A stretch of DNA of 64,000 nucleotides. Origin: Demequina litoralis (GTDB taxonomy: Bacteria; Actinomycetota; Actinomycetes; Actinomycetales; Demequinaceae). The translations under genes were made by a program, and so were the position numbers. The notes beneath the pieces were generated by a model. It saw nothing but the letters and a program-made list of their open reading frames with translations, was not told the DNA's origin and did not search any database. The first letter of the stretch is position 1. Each line of letters begins with the position of its first letter. The stretch covers positions 236,750-300,749 of the forward strand of contig NZ_JAUHPW010000004.1 in the NCBI RefSeq assembly GCF_030418455.1, read 5' to 3'. This document shows positions 1-8,664 of this stretch, piece by piece.

Positions 1-558
1 GCCCACGAGCGTGAGGCCGGACGATGCGGCGGGCGCCTCGGGCGCGGCCTCCGGCTCCGCGGCGGGTGCGGCCGCGGCGGCGGGGGCGGGCTCGGGTGCC
101 GGGGCGACGGCGATGTCGCCGACCTCGGCCTCGACGATCGCGACGACCTCGGCCTCGGTGGTGGCGGCCCGCAGCGCGCCGGTGAACTCCTTCTTCATCA
201 GCGCCTTGGCGAGCTTGGGAAGGACCTTCATGTGCGCCTCGGAGGCGCCCTCGGGGGCCGCGATGAGGAACACGATGTCGGCGGGGCCGTCCTTCGCGCC
301 CCAGTCGATGCCGTCGGCGCTGCGGCCGAAGGCGAGGGTCGGCTCGGAGATACCGGCGCTGCGGGCGTGCGGGATGGCGATACCGCCCGGCAGGCCCGTG
401 GCCATCGTCTCCTCGCGCTTGCGCACGTCGCCGAGGAACACCTCGAGGTCCGTGCAGCGTCCGGTCGCGACCAGGGTCTCCGCCAACGCCCGCGTGGCGT
501 CGTGGCGGTCGGTCGCGCCGAGCGCGAGCACGACCTGCTGCTCGTTGATCAGTGACAT
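1..558 (-). CDS. fruA: PTS fructose transporter, EIIA-containing N-terminal part (cut by left edge)
   Basis: Takes phosphate from HPr and passes it to incoming fructose, giving fructose-1-phosphate at the membrane. The 186 visible codons start at 558 and run off the window. Residues 1 to about 145 form a PTS EIIA type-2 domain; the motif GGIAIPHARS places the phosphorylated His at residue 64. An Ala/Pro/Glu-rich linker follows from about residue 148, as in FruA proteins where EIIB and EIIC domains follow; those lie outside the window, so the fusion is inferred. The gene is third in a fruR-fruK-fruA operon, 19 bases after fruK. The linker contains a copy of the 10-mer GGACGATGCG (19-28). Confidence 0.9.
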   Translation of the reverse strand, partial: MSLINEQQVVLALGATDRHDATRALAETLVATGRCTDLEVFLGDVRKREETMATGLPGGIAIPHARSAGISEPTLAFGRSADGIDWGAKDGPADIVFLIAAPEGASEAHMKVLPKLAKALMKKEFTGALRAATTEAEVVAIVEAEVGDIAVAPAPEPAPAAAAAPAAEPEAAPEAPAASSGLTLVG

Positions 559-577
559 GGGGGTGTTCCTTTCGGGG

Positions 578-1528
578 TCAGCGCTGACCCAGTGCCAGGG
601 CGGCGGGCGGGTTGTGCGAGAGGTCCACGGGGATGCCGTGGAGATCCGCGGGGGAGGGGACGCGGCTGCCGGGGAGGGTGACGGCCGCGGCGCCCCAGGC
701 GACGCCCTCGGCGAGGGCGTCGGAGGCGGGGGCGGAGCGGGACAGGCCGTGGAGCAGGCCCGCGAGCATGCAGTCGCCGGCCCCGACGGTGGAGACGGCG
801 GCGGTGATGGTGGCGCGCGCGTGCAGCGCCTCGTCGGCGGTGACGAGCAGGGCTCCGTCGCCGCCGAGGCTCACGGCGACCGTGGCGATGCCGCCCGCGA
901 CCAGCTCGGTCGCGGCGGCGCGCACGTCGCCCAGGGTGGGAAGGTCGTGGCCCACGAGCTCGGCGAGCTCCTCGTGGTTGGGCTTGATGAGGTCGGGGGA
1001 GGCCGCGACCGCGGCGGCGAGGGGGGCACCGGAGCTGTCGATCGCGACGCGCGCGCCGGCGGCGCGGGCGCGCGCCACGAGCTGCGCGTAGAGGTCCTCG
1101 GGGGCGCCGGGCGGAAGGCTGCCGCAGCCGACGATCCAGGAGGCGTCCGCCGCGCTCGCGGCCGTCGCCTCGAGGAGCGCCTCGACCTCGGCGGCGTCGA
1201 GCGTGGGGCCGGGCTCGTTGAGCTTGGTGGTGGTGCCGTCGGGCTCGAGCACCGAGATGTTCATGCGGGCGGCGCCCGCGATCGGCACCGAGCGGCGTGG
1301 CACGCCCGCCGCGTCGAGCAGGTCCTCGAGCAGGCGCCCCTCGGGTCCGCCCACCGGCAGCACGGCGAGCGCGTCGCCGCCCTGCGCCGTGACGGCGCGG
1401 GCGACGTTGACGCCCTTGCCGCCCGCGTCGACGCGCACGTCGGAGGCGCGGTGCACCTCGCCGCGGAGCAGCGCGTCGATCGTGATGGCGCGGTCGACGC
1501 TCGGGTTGGGTGTCAGCGTGACGATCAT
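578..1528 (-). CDS. fruK: 1-phosphofructokinase
   Basis: Phosphorylates fructose-1-phosphate, the product of the fructose PTS, to fructose-1,6-bisphosphate using ATP. It is a 316-residue PfkB-family kinase. The start MIVTLTPNPSVDRA is typical of the LacC/FruK subgroup. GGKGVNVARA near residue 37 is the substrate-binding signature, and TVGAGDCMLAG near residue 245 carries the anion hole and catalytic Asp. The ATG overlaps the end of the upstream regulator by four bases, indicating translational coupling. fruA follows directly. Confidence 0.95.
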   Translation of the reverse strand: MIVTLTPNPSVDRAITIDALLRGEVHRASDVRVDAGGKGVNVARAVTAQGGDALAVLPVGGPEGRLLEDLLDAAGVPRRSVPIAGAARMNISVLEPDGTTTKLNEPGPTLDAAEVEALLEATAASAADASWIVGCGSLPPGAPEDLYAQLVARARAAGARVAIDSSGAPLAAAVAASPDLIKPNHEELAELVGHDLPTLGDVRAAATELVAGGIATVAVSLGGDGALLVTADEALHARATITAAVSTVGAGDCMLAGLLHGLSRSAPASDALAEGVAWGAAAVTLPGSRVPSPADLHGIPVDLSHNPPAALALGQR

Positions 1529-2286
1529 GCGGTCACCACCTCGGGTCCGGCGGCGCGCAGCTCCTCGGCCACGTCGTCCGCGAGGTCGATGTCGGTCACC
1601 ACCAGGTCGACCTCCTCGAGGTCGGCGAAGCGGTGGAGGTGGTCGTCGCCGGCCTTCGAGGAGTCCGTGGCGACCACGACGCGGCGCGCGGCGGTGACCA
1701 TCGCGCGCTTGGCCTCGGCCTCCGCCTGGTCCGGCGTGGTGAGGCCGCGGGAGGCGGAGATGCCGTTGGTGCCGATCACGGCGACGTCGACGACGACACC
1801 GGCGAGGGCCGCCGCCGCCCACTCGCCGACGGCCGCGGCGGTGACGCCGCGGACCCGTCCGCCCAGCACGTAGAGCGTGATGCCCGGGCGGCCTGCGAGC
1901 GAGGCGGCGGCCGGGATCGAGTTGGTGATGACGGTGAGGTCGATGTCGACGGGAAGGAGGTCGACGAGCGCCTGCGTGGTGGAGCCCGCGTCGAGCAGCA
2001 CCGTGCCGCCGGCGGGGATCTCCTCGAGCACGCGGGAGGCGATGCGGCGCTTGACGTCCATGCGGGTCGCGGAGCGCGAGGCGAGGGTCGGCTCGGCCTC
2101 GAGCCGCTCGACGGGGATCGCGCCGCCGTGCACGCGGCGCAGGGAGCCGCGCTGCTCGAGGGCGGTGAGGTCGCGGCGGATGGTCTCGGGGGTGACGGCG
2201 AGGGTCTCGGCGAGCGAGGCGACCTCGACACGGCCCGCGGCGCGCGCCTCCGCCAGGATGCGCTGCTGTCGCTCCGTCGCGTACAT
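1525..2286 (-). CDS. fruR: DeoR-family repressor of the fructose operon
   Basis: A 253-residue transcription factor that probably senses a phosphorylated fructose intermediate and controls fruRKA. Residues 5-57 hold the DeoR winged helix-turn-helix (RQQRILAEAR ... VTPETIRRDLTAL ... RRVHGGA). The rest is the DeoR C-terminal sensor domain, with the DAGSTT phosphosugar-binding loop near residue 100 and a TNS motif near 122. It is the first gene of the operon and overlaps fruK by four bases. The specific ligand is inferred from context. The symbol is by function; other names are in use for actinobacterial homologues. Confidence 0.9.
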   Translation of the reverse strand: MYATERQQRILAEARAAGRVEVASLAETLAVTPETIRRDLTALEQRGSLRRVHGGAIPVERLEAEPTLASRSATRMDVKRRIASRVLEEIPAGGTVLLDAGSTTQALVDLLPVDIDLTVITNSIPAAASLAGRPGITLYVLGGRVRGVTAAAVGEWAAAALAGVVVDVAVIGTNGISASRGLTTPDQAEAEAKRAMVTAARRVVVATDSSKAGDDHLHRFADLEEVDLVVTDIDLADDVAEELRAAGPEVVTA

Positions 2287-2323
2287 GTGACTCCCTTGTC
2301 TGGATCCGGAACCCGGATTCCCA

Positions 2324-2360
2324 CATCAAAACACAGAACCAAAAACAAAGCAACAGAAAC
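2324..2360 (-). promoter_or_regulatory. AT-rich operator-like repeats upstream of fruR
   Basis: A sharply AT-rich island in an otherwise GC-rich region, 38 bases before the fruR start. On the plus strand CAAAACACAGAA (2327-2338) is followed by CAAAGCAACAGAA (2346-2358), an imperfect direct repeat. DeoR-type repressors commonly bind repeated T-rich heptamers near their own promoter, so this is the likely autoregulatory site. No footprint data are available. The remaining bases up to 2489 hold a copy of the GGACGATGCG motif (2378-2387, reverse orientation) and no gene. Confidence 0.5.
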
Positions 2361-2489
2361 GGACACAAGCGGGCGGACGCATCGTCCCGCCACGCCGAGG
2401 TCCGGTGCGGGCGAGAGGCCGTGCAACACGGGACAAGCCTGGGACGTTGGGGAGACGACCCCTCTGGTCGGGACCGCCTGGGCCCCGTC

Positions 2490-2495
2490 TAGACT
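2490..2495 (+). promoter_or_regulatory. -10 box for the Bax1-I family gene
   Basis: TAGACT lies 27 bases before the GTG start at 2523, and a strong AAGGAGG ribosome site follows at 2512-2518. No clear -35 was found, as is usual for actinobacterial promoters. Confidence 0.5.
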
Positions 2496-2522
2496 GGAGC
2501 GGTCGCCCACCAAGGAGGAAAA

Positions 2523-3359
2523 GTGGCAAGTCCGGTGTTCAGCAACGCCAAGGAGTTCAAGGCCGACCCCCTGCTCGCGCAGCCGACGGCAGCCGACCTC
2601 GAGCGCCAGTACCAGGCGCCGGCCGGCACCCCGGGCTACGTGGTCGAGGAGCGGATGTCCTACTCGGGCGTCATCAGCAAGACCACGATCCTCGGCCTCA
2701 TCACCATCTCCACCGGCGCGGTCGGCTACGTCGTCGCCGGCCAGTCCGCGATCGCGTACATGATGGCGCTCGGCGCGGGCCTCGTGGCCTTCGTCCTCGC
2801 GATGGTCGCGACCTTCCAGCGCAAGGGCGCCAACCCCGTCGTCGTGGGCCTCTACGGCATCGCCGAGGGCTTCTTCCTCGGCGCGATCACGGTCGGCATC
2901 GAGCAGAGCTTCGACGTCCCCGGCGCCGGCCTCCAGGCCCTCGTCGCGACCGCGATCACGTTCCTCGTGTGCCTCGCGCTCTTCCGCTCCGGCAAGGTCC
3001 GCTACACGAGCAAGCTGCGCAAGATCTTCATGGTCGGCGCGGTGTCGTACCTGGTCTTCGGCCTGGTCAACATCGGCTACCTGATCTTCAGCGACAACGC
3101 GCAGGGCTTCGGCCTCTACAGCAACGAGATCTCGATCGGCGGCTTCACGTTCCCGCTGGGCCTCGCCATCGGCGCGATCGCGATCCTGCTCGCGTGCATC
3201 TCGCTCATCGGCGACTTCGACTTCATCGAGAACGGCGTCAAGAGCGGCCAGCCCAAGGCCCTCGAGTGGACGGCGGCCTTCGGCCTCATCGTCACCCTCG
3301 TGTGGCTCTACATCGAGTTCCTGCGGATCATCGCGATCTTCGCCTCGAGCCGCGACTAG
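2523..3359 (+). CDS. Bax inhibitor-1/YccA family membrane protein
   Basis: A 278-residue integral membrane protein. After about 55 soluble residues there are seven hydrophobic segments, the fold of the Bax1-I (TMBIM) family. The segment VVVGLYGIAEGFFLGAI and the acidic C-terminal region IGDFDFIEN followed by a last helix are characteristic of the actinobacterial subgroup. Family members are proposed to be pH-sensitive calcium leak channels; the role in this organism is unknown. The GTG start is supported by AAGGAGG a few bases upstream. It stands alone between a promoter and a strong terminator. Confidence 0.88.
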   Translation: MASPVFSNAKEFKADPLLAQPTAADLERQYQAPAGTPGYVVEERMSYSGVISKTTILGLITISTGAVGYVVAGQSAIAYMMALGAGLVAFVLAMVATFQRKGANPVVVGLYGIAEGFFLGAITVGIEQSFDVPGAGLQALVATAITFLVCLALFRSGKVRYTSKLRKIFMVGAVSYLVFGLVNIGYLIFSDNAQGFGLYSNEISIGGFTFPLGLAIGAIAILLACISLIGDFDFIENGVKSGQPKALEWTAAFGLIVTLVWLYIEFLRIIAIFASSRD

Positions 3360-3369
3360 CGGACGGCAC

Positions 3370-3401
3370 GAAGGCCCGACCCCTGCCGGGGTCGGGCCTT
3401 C
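3370..3401 (+). terminator. Rho-independent-type hairpin after the Bax1-I gene
   Basis: A perfect 14-bp stem: GAAGGCCCGACCCC, loop TGCC, then the exact complement. It starts eleven bases after the stop codon and sits between two convergent genes, so it can serve both strands. There is no long U tract, as is common in high-GC genomes. Confidence 0.85.
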
Positions 3402-3421
3402 GTCATGTCCGGGAGCGACCG

Positions 3422-4066
3422 CTACGCGTAGCTGACCTGGCAGAAGCCGTGGTTGCAGTACCCGTCAGGGTTCTTGTGGAGGTAGCCCTGGTGGTAGTCC
3501 TCGGCGTAGTAGAACGTGCCGTCGCCGGCCTCCGCCGCGCGCGCGACCTGCGTCGTGATCGCGCCGAAGCCCTGCTCCTTCAGCCGGGCCTGGTAGCGCT
3601 CGAGCGAGGCCTGCGCGGCCTCGAGCTGGGCGTCGGTCGTCGCGAAGATCGCGCTGCGGTACTGCGTGCCGATGTCGCCGCCCTGGCGGTTGGGCGTGGT
3701 CGGGTCGTGGTTCTCCCAGAATGCCGCGAGCAGCTCCTCGACCGTCACCTGCGACGGGTCGAAGACCACCTGGACGGTCTCGGTGTGGCCAGTGAGGGAC
3801 GTGCACGTCTCCTGATAGTTGGGGTTGCGCGTCCAGCCCCCCATGTAGCCGACGGCGGTCGAGTACACCCCCGGCGTCTGCCAGAAGATGCGCTCGGCAC
3901 CCCAGAAGCAGCCCATCGCCACGTACAGCACCTCGTGGCCCTCGGGCCACGGGCCCTTGAGGGGTGTGCCGAGCACCACGTGGCGGTCGGCGATCTGCAT
4001 CTCCGCCTCGCGTCCCGTGAGGGCCTCGTCGGGCGTGATCATCGTGGTCTTGTCGAGTCCGAGCAT
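3422..4066 (-). CDS. msrA: peptide-methionine (S)-S-oxide reductase
   Basis: Reduces methionine-S-sulfoxide in proteins and free methionine, protecting against oxidants. The 214-residue protein has the catalytic motif GCFWGAER with the nucleophilic Cys near residue 52, the conserved GGDIGTQYRSAIF and EDYHQGYL segments, and a C-terminal pair of cysteines (CNHGFC) that can act as resolving cysteines recycled by thioredoxin. The ATG at 4066 is chosen because GGGAAGGGAG precedes it at good spacing; an upstream in-frame start would add eight residues. It is convergent with the Bax1-I gene. Confidence 0.93.
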   Translation of the reverse strand: MLGLDKTTMITPDEALTGREAEMQIADRHVVLGTPLKGPWPEGHEVLYVAMGCFWGAERIFWQTPGVYSTAVGYMGGWTRNPNYQETCTSLTGHTETVQVVFDPSQVTVEELLAAFWENHDPTTPNRQGGDIGTQYRSAIFATTDAQLEAAQASLERYQARLKEQGFGAITTQVARAAEAGDGTFYYAEDYHQGYLHKNPDGYCNHGFCQVSYA

Positions 4067-4190
4067 GAGCGCTCCCTTCCCCGTTGGCAAACGTGCCCCG
4101 CCCCGGTTCTGTTCCGACCCGGGCGACCCGCCATGGTAGTCCGCGCCCCCGCCTCCCGGGACCGGACGATGCGCGCGCTAGGCTCGCGTC

Positions 4191-5429
4191 ATGCCTCCTT
4201 CGGCGCCTGACGGCACCCCCGAGAACGACGCCCCCACGGACGTCGTCACGGAGAACGTGCCCGTCTGGCTGCGGGTCTCCGCGGCGTGGTCGTGGCGCCT
4301 CATCGTGGTCGGCATCGTCATCTACGTGTTCTTCACGGGCTTCACCACGCTCGCCTCGGTGGTGCTGCCGATCATCATCGCCCTGCTCATCGCCGCGCCG
4401 CTCGAGCAGCTGGTGGGGAGGCTCGAGAAGTGGGGTGTGCCGCGCACCGCGGGCGCCGCGCTCGCGATCCTCGCGCTCGTCACCGTGGTGCTGGGGCTCG
4501 CGGTCGCCGCGGGGTCCTCGATCGTCGCCGGCTTCGACGATCTCCAGCAGGCCGCGGTCAAGGGCTTCAACCAGTTCCTCGACTGGCTCGTCGACGGTCC
4601 CATCCACCTGTCGCGCGAGCAGATCGACGACGGCCTGAACAACGTCACCCAGACCGTGCAGGACAACGCGTGGGGCGTCGCCACGGGTGCGTTCTCCGTG
4701 ACCGGCACCATCGGCTCGCTGTTCGCCGGCTCGATCGTCGCGCTGTTCTCGCTGTTCTTCTTCATGAAGGACGGCCGCAAGCTGTGGCTGTGGTTCGTCA
4801 ACCTCCAGCCCACGCGCCGCGGCGAGCGCATGGACCGGGCGGGCATGAGCGCGTGGCTCACGCTGCGGCGCTACACGGAGACGAGCGTCTTCGTCGCGTT
4901 CATCGACGCGGTCGGCATCGGCCTGGGCGCGTGGATCCTCGGCCTGCCGCTCGCGCTGCCGATCGCCATCTTCGTGTTCCTGCTGTCCTTCATCCCGCTG
5001 TTCGGCGCGACCATCTCGGGCGCGATCGCGGTGGCGGTCGCGCTGGTCGACGGCGGCGCCACCAAGGCGCTCATCATGCTCGCGATCGTGCTCGCGGTGC
5101 AGCAGATCGAGGGCAACGTCCTCTACCCGTGGTTGTTCGGCAAGGCCGCGTCGCTGCACCCGCTGGTGATCCTGCTCTCGGTCGCCACCGGCACGCTGCT
5201 CCTGGGCCTCGTGGGCGCCGTCATCGCGGTGCCGATCGTGTCCTTCTTCTACGCCTTCGCGCGCTCGCTTCACAGCCAGATGAGCGCGGAGGAACCGCCG
5301 GACACGGGACAGATCCTCACCGAGCATCCACGTGAGGCGATCAAGACGCTCATGGCGAAGACGGGCGAGATCCGCATCCGCCGCCGCCCGCACGACGACG
5401 ACCACACCGACGATCACCCCTCGGCCTAG
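4191..5429 (+). CDS. AI-2E family transporter (PerM-like membrane protein)
   Basis: A 412-residue polytopic membrane protein of the AI-2E/PerM family, with about eight transmembrane segments and the family's central soluble loop between helices (about residues 100-165). The C-terminal pore-like region includes IEGNVLYPWLFGKAASLHPLVI split by hydrophobic stretches, a strong family signature. Members include exporters and ion antiporters, so the substrate cannot be named. TAGGCT at 4179-4184 is six bases before the ATG, implying a leaderless transcript. The soluble His/Asp-rich tail ends ten bases before rlmC. Confidence 0.85.
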   Translation: MPPSAPDGTPENDAPTDVVTENVPVWLRVSAAWSWRLIVVGIVIYVFFTGFTTLASVVLPIIIALLIAAPLEQLVGRLEKWGVPRTAGAALAILALVTVVLGLAVAAGSSIVAGFDDLQQAAVKGFNQFLDWLVDGPIHLSREQIDDGLNNVTQTVQDNAWGVATGAFSVTGTIGSLFAGSIVALFSLFFFMKDGRKLWLWFVNLQPTRRGERMDRAGMSAWLTLRRYTETSVFVAFIDAVGIGLGAWILGLPLALPIAIFVFLLSFIPLFGATISGAIAVAVALVDGGATKALIMLAIVLAVQQIEGNVLYPWLFGKAASLHPLVILLSVATGTLLLGLVGAVIAVPIVSFFYAFARSLHSQMSAEEPPDTGQILTEHPREAIKTLMAKTGEIRIRRRPHDDDHTDDHPSA

Positions 5430-5439
5430 ACTCCTTGGC

Positions 5440-6597
5440 GTGCAGTGCGCCTACTACGACTCGGACACGTGCCGGTCGTGCACCCTCATCCCGGTGCCGC
5501 ACGCGACCCAGGTCGAGCGCAAGCAGGCCGGGCTCGAGGGGCTGATCCGCGACGCGATCGGCGGCCGCGCCGACGGCATCGACTGGCAGCCCGCGCTGCT
5601 GAGCGCCGAGCAGGGCTTCCGCACCAAGGCGAAGATGGTCGTCGGCGGCACGATGGACGAGCCGACGATCGGCATCCTCGACGCCCGGGGCCGCGGCGTC
5701 GACCTGCGCGACTGCCCGCTCTACCCCGAGCCGCTCGCCGCATCGTTCCCCGTGCTCGCCCGCTTCGTGCACGTCGCCCGTCTCGAGCCGTACGACGTGC
5801 CCGCGCGCCGCGGCGAGCTCAAGCACGTCATCGTGACGCTCGCCCCGAATGGCGAGCTCATGGCGCGCCTCGTGATGCGCTCGACCGAGGCGCTCGCGCG
5901 CATCCGCAAGCATCTGCCATGGCTGCTGGAGGAGCTGCCGGGCCTCGCGGTCCTCACGGTCAACGTGCTCCCCGAGCACAAGGCCGTGCTCGAGGGCGAG
6001 CGCGAGATCGTGCTGACCGAGCGCGGCTCGCTCGCGATGGAGATGGGCGACGTGGTGCTGCACCTGCGCCCGCAGAGCTTCTTCCAGACCAACACCGCGA
6101 TCGCGCGCGGGCTGTACGCGCAGGTGGCCGGCTGGGTGGACGATGCGGCGCCCGCCACGGTCTGGGACCTCTACTGCGGCGTGGGCGGCTTCGCGCTGCA
6201 CTGCATCGCGCCGGGTCGCGCCGTCGTCGGCGTGGAGTCGAGCGAGCAGGCCGTCGAGAGCGCCCGCACGAGTGCCGAGGAGCTCGCGCGGGAGGGCCGG
6301 CCCGGCGCCGACGAGGCGCTGTTCGTCGCCGCGGACGCGACGATGTGGGCGAGCGAGCAGGAGCTCGTGCCCGACCTCGTCATCGTCAACCCGCCGCGGC
6401 GGGGGATCGGCGCGGAGCTCGCCGGCTGGCTCGAGGCCTCCGGCGTGCGGACCGTCGTCTACTCGAGCTGCAACGCCGTGACGCTCGCGCGCGACCTCGC
6501 CGCGATGCCGTCGCTCGCGCCGGTGCGCGGCCGGCTGCTCGACATGTTCCCGCACACGGCCCACTACGAGGCGGTCGTGCTGCTCGAGCGCCGCTAG
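5440..6597 (+). CDS. rlmC: 23S rRNA (uracil-C5)-methyltransferase RlmC
   Basis: SAM-dependent methyltransferase of the TrmA/RlmC/RlmD family; E. coli RlmC makes m5U747 in 23S rRNA. The N terminus MQCAYYDSDTCRSC supplies the iron-sulfur cysteine cluster and closely follows E. coli RlmC. YCGVGGFALH is the SAM-binding motif, and SSCNAVTLARD near the end carries the nucleophilic Cys; the Ala after Asn is the RlmC form rather than the CNP of RlmD/TrmA. The start is GTG at 5440: TAGACT at 5427-5432 lies seven bases upstream, so an extended reading of the frame to 5332 is unlikely. Confidence 0.92.
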   Translation: MQCAYYDSDTCRSCTLIPVPHATQVERKQAGLEGLIRDAIGGRADGIDWQPALLSAEQGFRTKAKMVVGGTMDEPTIGILDARGRGVDLRDCPLYPEPLAASFPVLARFVHVARLEPYDVPARRGELKHVIVTLAPNGELMARLVMRSTEALARIRKHLPWLLEELPGLAVLTVNVLPEHKAVLEGEREIVLTERGSLAMEMGDVVLHLRPQSFFQTNTAIARGLYAQVAGWVDDAAPATVWDLYCGVGGFALHCIAPGRAVVGVESSEQAVESARTSAEELAREGRPGADEALFVAADATMWASEQELVPDLVIVNPPRRGIGAELAGWLEASGVRTVVYSSCNAVTLARDLAAMPSLAPVRGRLLDMFPHTAHYEAVVLLERR

Positions 6598-6627
6598 CCT
6601 AGGGTCACCCCTGCTACGGAGGCCCCC

Positions 6628-8100
6628 ATGCGCGTTGTCGCCCCGCTCGCCGCCCTGCTGCTCGTCGCCACCGCGTGCTCGGGCACCGGCGAGTCGCCGT
6701 CGCCCTCGCCGTCCGCCTCGGCGGAGGCGACCGGGGAGGCGTTCGTCGCCCCCGAGCTCGTCACCGTGGACCCGAGCATCGTCGCCGGCATCGACGTGCA
6801 GGTCGCGGAGAGCCTCGAGGTCGGCAGCTACACCTACGTGGCCGTGCCTACCTTCCCGAACGGCGCGGACCTCACCCAGGCGCTGCGGGACGCCATCCAG
6901 CTCAGGATCGAGGCCTTCCAGCAGTACGAGGTCCCCGACGACGCCGACGTGAAGCCCGAGCTCACGGTGTCGTGGAGCCTCGTGGGGTCCTCGCCCGACG
7001 TGCTGGGGGTCCGGCTCGTCAGCGCCGAGGTCGGCGGGGACACCTTCGACGGCAGCTCCCGGACGGTGTGGCTGGACCTCGCGACGCGCGAGGCTCGCCC
7101 CGTCGCGGACCTCGTGGAGCCCGAGGCGATCGCCGAGCTGCTCGACCGCATCATCGCCGCGGGGGAGGAGGACCCGCGCGTCGACAACCAGAGGCTCTAC
7201 GACCAGATGGACGGCGAGCTCGAGGCCTTCGACTCCGTCGCCTTCACCCCCGACGGCAACCTGTGGGTCGAGTTCGACCGCGCGCAGGTGGCCTCCTCGG
7301 TGACCCCGGTCGGCATCGAGGTCGAGGCCGAGGGCCTGCTCTCGGACTTCGGCGAGGCCGCACGGACGGCCGCGCTCGAGCCGTCGGACCCCGACGTGCA
7401 GCCGCCGCCCTCGCCGACGCCGACCGCGACGGCCCCGGTGACCGCCCCGACCGGCGCATCGTCCCGCCAGACCCAGACGCTCGGCGACGACACGGACTGC
7501 TCGGTCGAGCAGTGCATCGCGCTCACGTTCGACGACGGCCCCGTCGCGGGCACCGCCGACCTGCTCGACCTCCTCGCGGACCGCGGCGTGAAGGCGACGT
7601 TCTTCATGGTCGGGCAGAACGTCGCGGCCAACCCCGCGCTCGTGCAGCGCATGGCCGACGAGGGGCATGCGCTCGGCAACCACTCGTGGGACCACCCGCA
7701 GCTCACCCGCCTCGACGCGGACGGTATCCGCGAGGAGCTCGAGTCCACCTCGAACGCGATCGAGGCCGCGGCGGGCGTGGCGCCCGCGCTGGTGCGACCG
7801 CCGTACGGTGCGACGGACGACGCCGTGGCCGCCGTGGCGGCCGAGCTCGGCCTGTCGCAGATCCTCTGGGACGTGGATCCCGAGGATTGGAAGGACAAGG
7901 ACGCGGGGATCGTCCACGAGCGGGTGGTCGCCGCGGCGCACCGCAACGCGATCATCCTGTCCCACGACATCCACGAGACCACGCGGGCCGCCTACGCGGC
8001 GATCATCGACGACCTCATCGCGGCGGGCTACACGCTGGTGACCGTGCCGGACCTCATCGACGACCTGGAGCCCGGCGGGCGCTACTTCAACGGGGACTAG
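6628..8100 (+). CDS. polysaccharide deacetylase lipoprotein (NodB domain)
   Basis: A 490-residue secreted lipoprotein, anchored outside the membrane through Cys17 of the lipobox LLVATACS. Residues 20-40 are a Ser/Pro linker. About residues 45-240 resemble the RsiV/DUF3298-type extracellular domain. After a Pro/Thr linker, residues 290-480 form a NodB carbohydrate-deacetylase domain: TFDDGP (metal Asp and catalytic base), HSWDHP (metal-binding His), RPPYG, and a late LSHDIH motif. It probably removes acetyl groups from peptidoglycan or another cell-wall glycan. The M. tuberculosis region with phoH2 also carries a deacetylase gene (Rv1096). Its stop overlaps the convergent greA stop in a shared CTAG. 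Confidence 0.9.
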   Translation: MRVVAPLAALLLVATACSGTGESPSPSPSASAEATGEAFVAPELVTVDPSIVAGIDVQVAESLEVGSYTYVAVPTFPNGADLTQALRDAIQLRIEAFQQYEVPDDADVKPELTVSWSLVGSSPDVLGVRLVSAEVGGDTFDGSSRTVWLDLATREARPVADLVEPEAIAELLDRIIAAGEEDPRVDNQRLYDQMDGELEAFDSVAFTPDGNLWVEFDRAQVASSVTPVGIEVEAEGLLSDFGEAARTAALEPSDPDVQPPPSPTPTATAPVTAPTGASSRQTQTLGDDTDCSVEQCIALTFDDGPVAGTADLLDLLADRGVKATFFMVGQNVAANPALVQRMADEGHALGNHSWDHPQLTRLDADGIREELESTSNAIEAAAGVAPALVRPPYGATDDAVAAVAAELGLSQILWDVDPEDWKDKDAGIVHERVVAAAHRNAIILSHDIHETTRAAYAAIIDDLIAAGYTLVTVPDLIDDLEPGGRYFNGD

Positions 8101-8579
8101 CCGCCGAAGGGCTCCGCGTGGAGCACCTTGACGGTGATCTCCTTGCCGTTGGGCGCGACGTACGAGGTCTCGTCGCCGGCCGTGCGACCGAGGAGCGCGG
8201 CGCCGAGGGGCGACTGCGCGCTGAACACGTCGAGGTCGGTGCCCTCGGCGATCTCGCGGGAGCCCACGAGGAACTTCATCTCGCGGCCCATGACCTCGGC
8301 GGTCACGACCGTGCCGGCGTCGATGGTGCCGGAGAACTCGACCTCGCCCACGTGCGCGTTGGCGAGCTTGTGGCGGAGCTCCTCGATGCGGGCCTCCATC
8401 TTGGCCTGCTCGTCGCGGGCCGCGTGGTAGCCGCCGTTCTCCTTGAGGTCGCCCTCCTGGCGGCGCTCGTCGATCTCCTTGACGATCTCGGCGCGCTTGA
8501 CGTTGACGAGCTCGTCGTACTCCGCCTGGAGACGGTCGTACGCCTCCTGGGTGAGCCAGGTCCCGGTGGTCTCGGTCAC
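8097..8579 (-). CDS. greA: transcription elongation factor GreA
   Basis: Rescues stalled RNA polymerase by stimulating cleavage of backtracked transcript. The 160-residue product has the N-terminal coiled coil with the acidic tip (EGDLKENGGYHAARDEQ, about residues 38-54) that delivers Asp/Glu to the polymerase active site, and the C-terminal FKBP-like domain ending in KEITVKVLHAEPFGG. The GTG at 8579 is preferred over upstream codons: GAGGAGG sits eight bases before it and the length then matches the family. DUF4307 lies directly upstream, an arrangement conserved in actinobacteria. Confidence 0.95.
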   Translation of the reverse strand: MTETTGTWLTQEAYDRLQAEYDELVNVKRAEIVKEIDERRQEGDLKENGGYHAARDEQAKMEARIEELRHKLANAHVGEVEFSGTIDAGTVVTAEVMGREMKFLVGSREIAEGTDLDVFSAQSPLGAALLGRTAGDETSYVAPNGKEITVKVLHAEPFGG

Positions 8580-8664
8580 GTTCGTTGCCTCCTCGTGTGA
8601 CAAGGTGAGCCACGATACCAAGGGCCCTGCGACGGGCCCAAGTCCCGTGGACGGCGTCACACCG

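Noticed and set aside
3465..5417. Long minus-strand open frame opposite the AI-2E transporter (650 codons)
   Set aside because: His/Arg/Asp-rich translation without family motifs; it is a high-GC shadow of msrA and the transporter on the other strand.
5350..8613. Very long minus-strand open frame (1087 codons) opposite rlmC and the deacetylase
   Set aside because: Low-complexity composition and no motifs; both strands cannot code here and the plus-strand genes have clear catalytic motifs.
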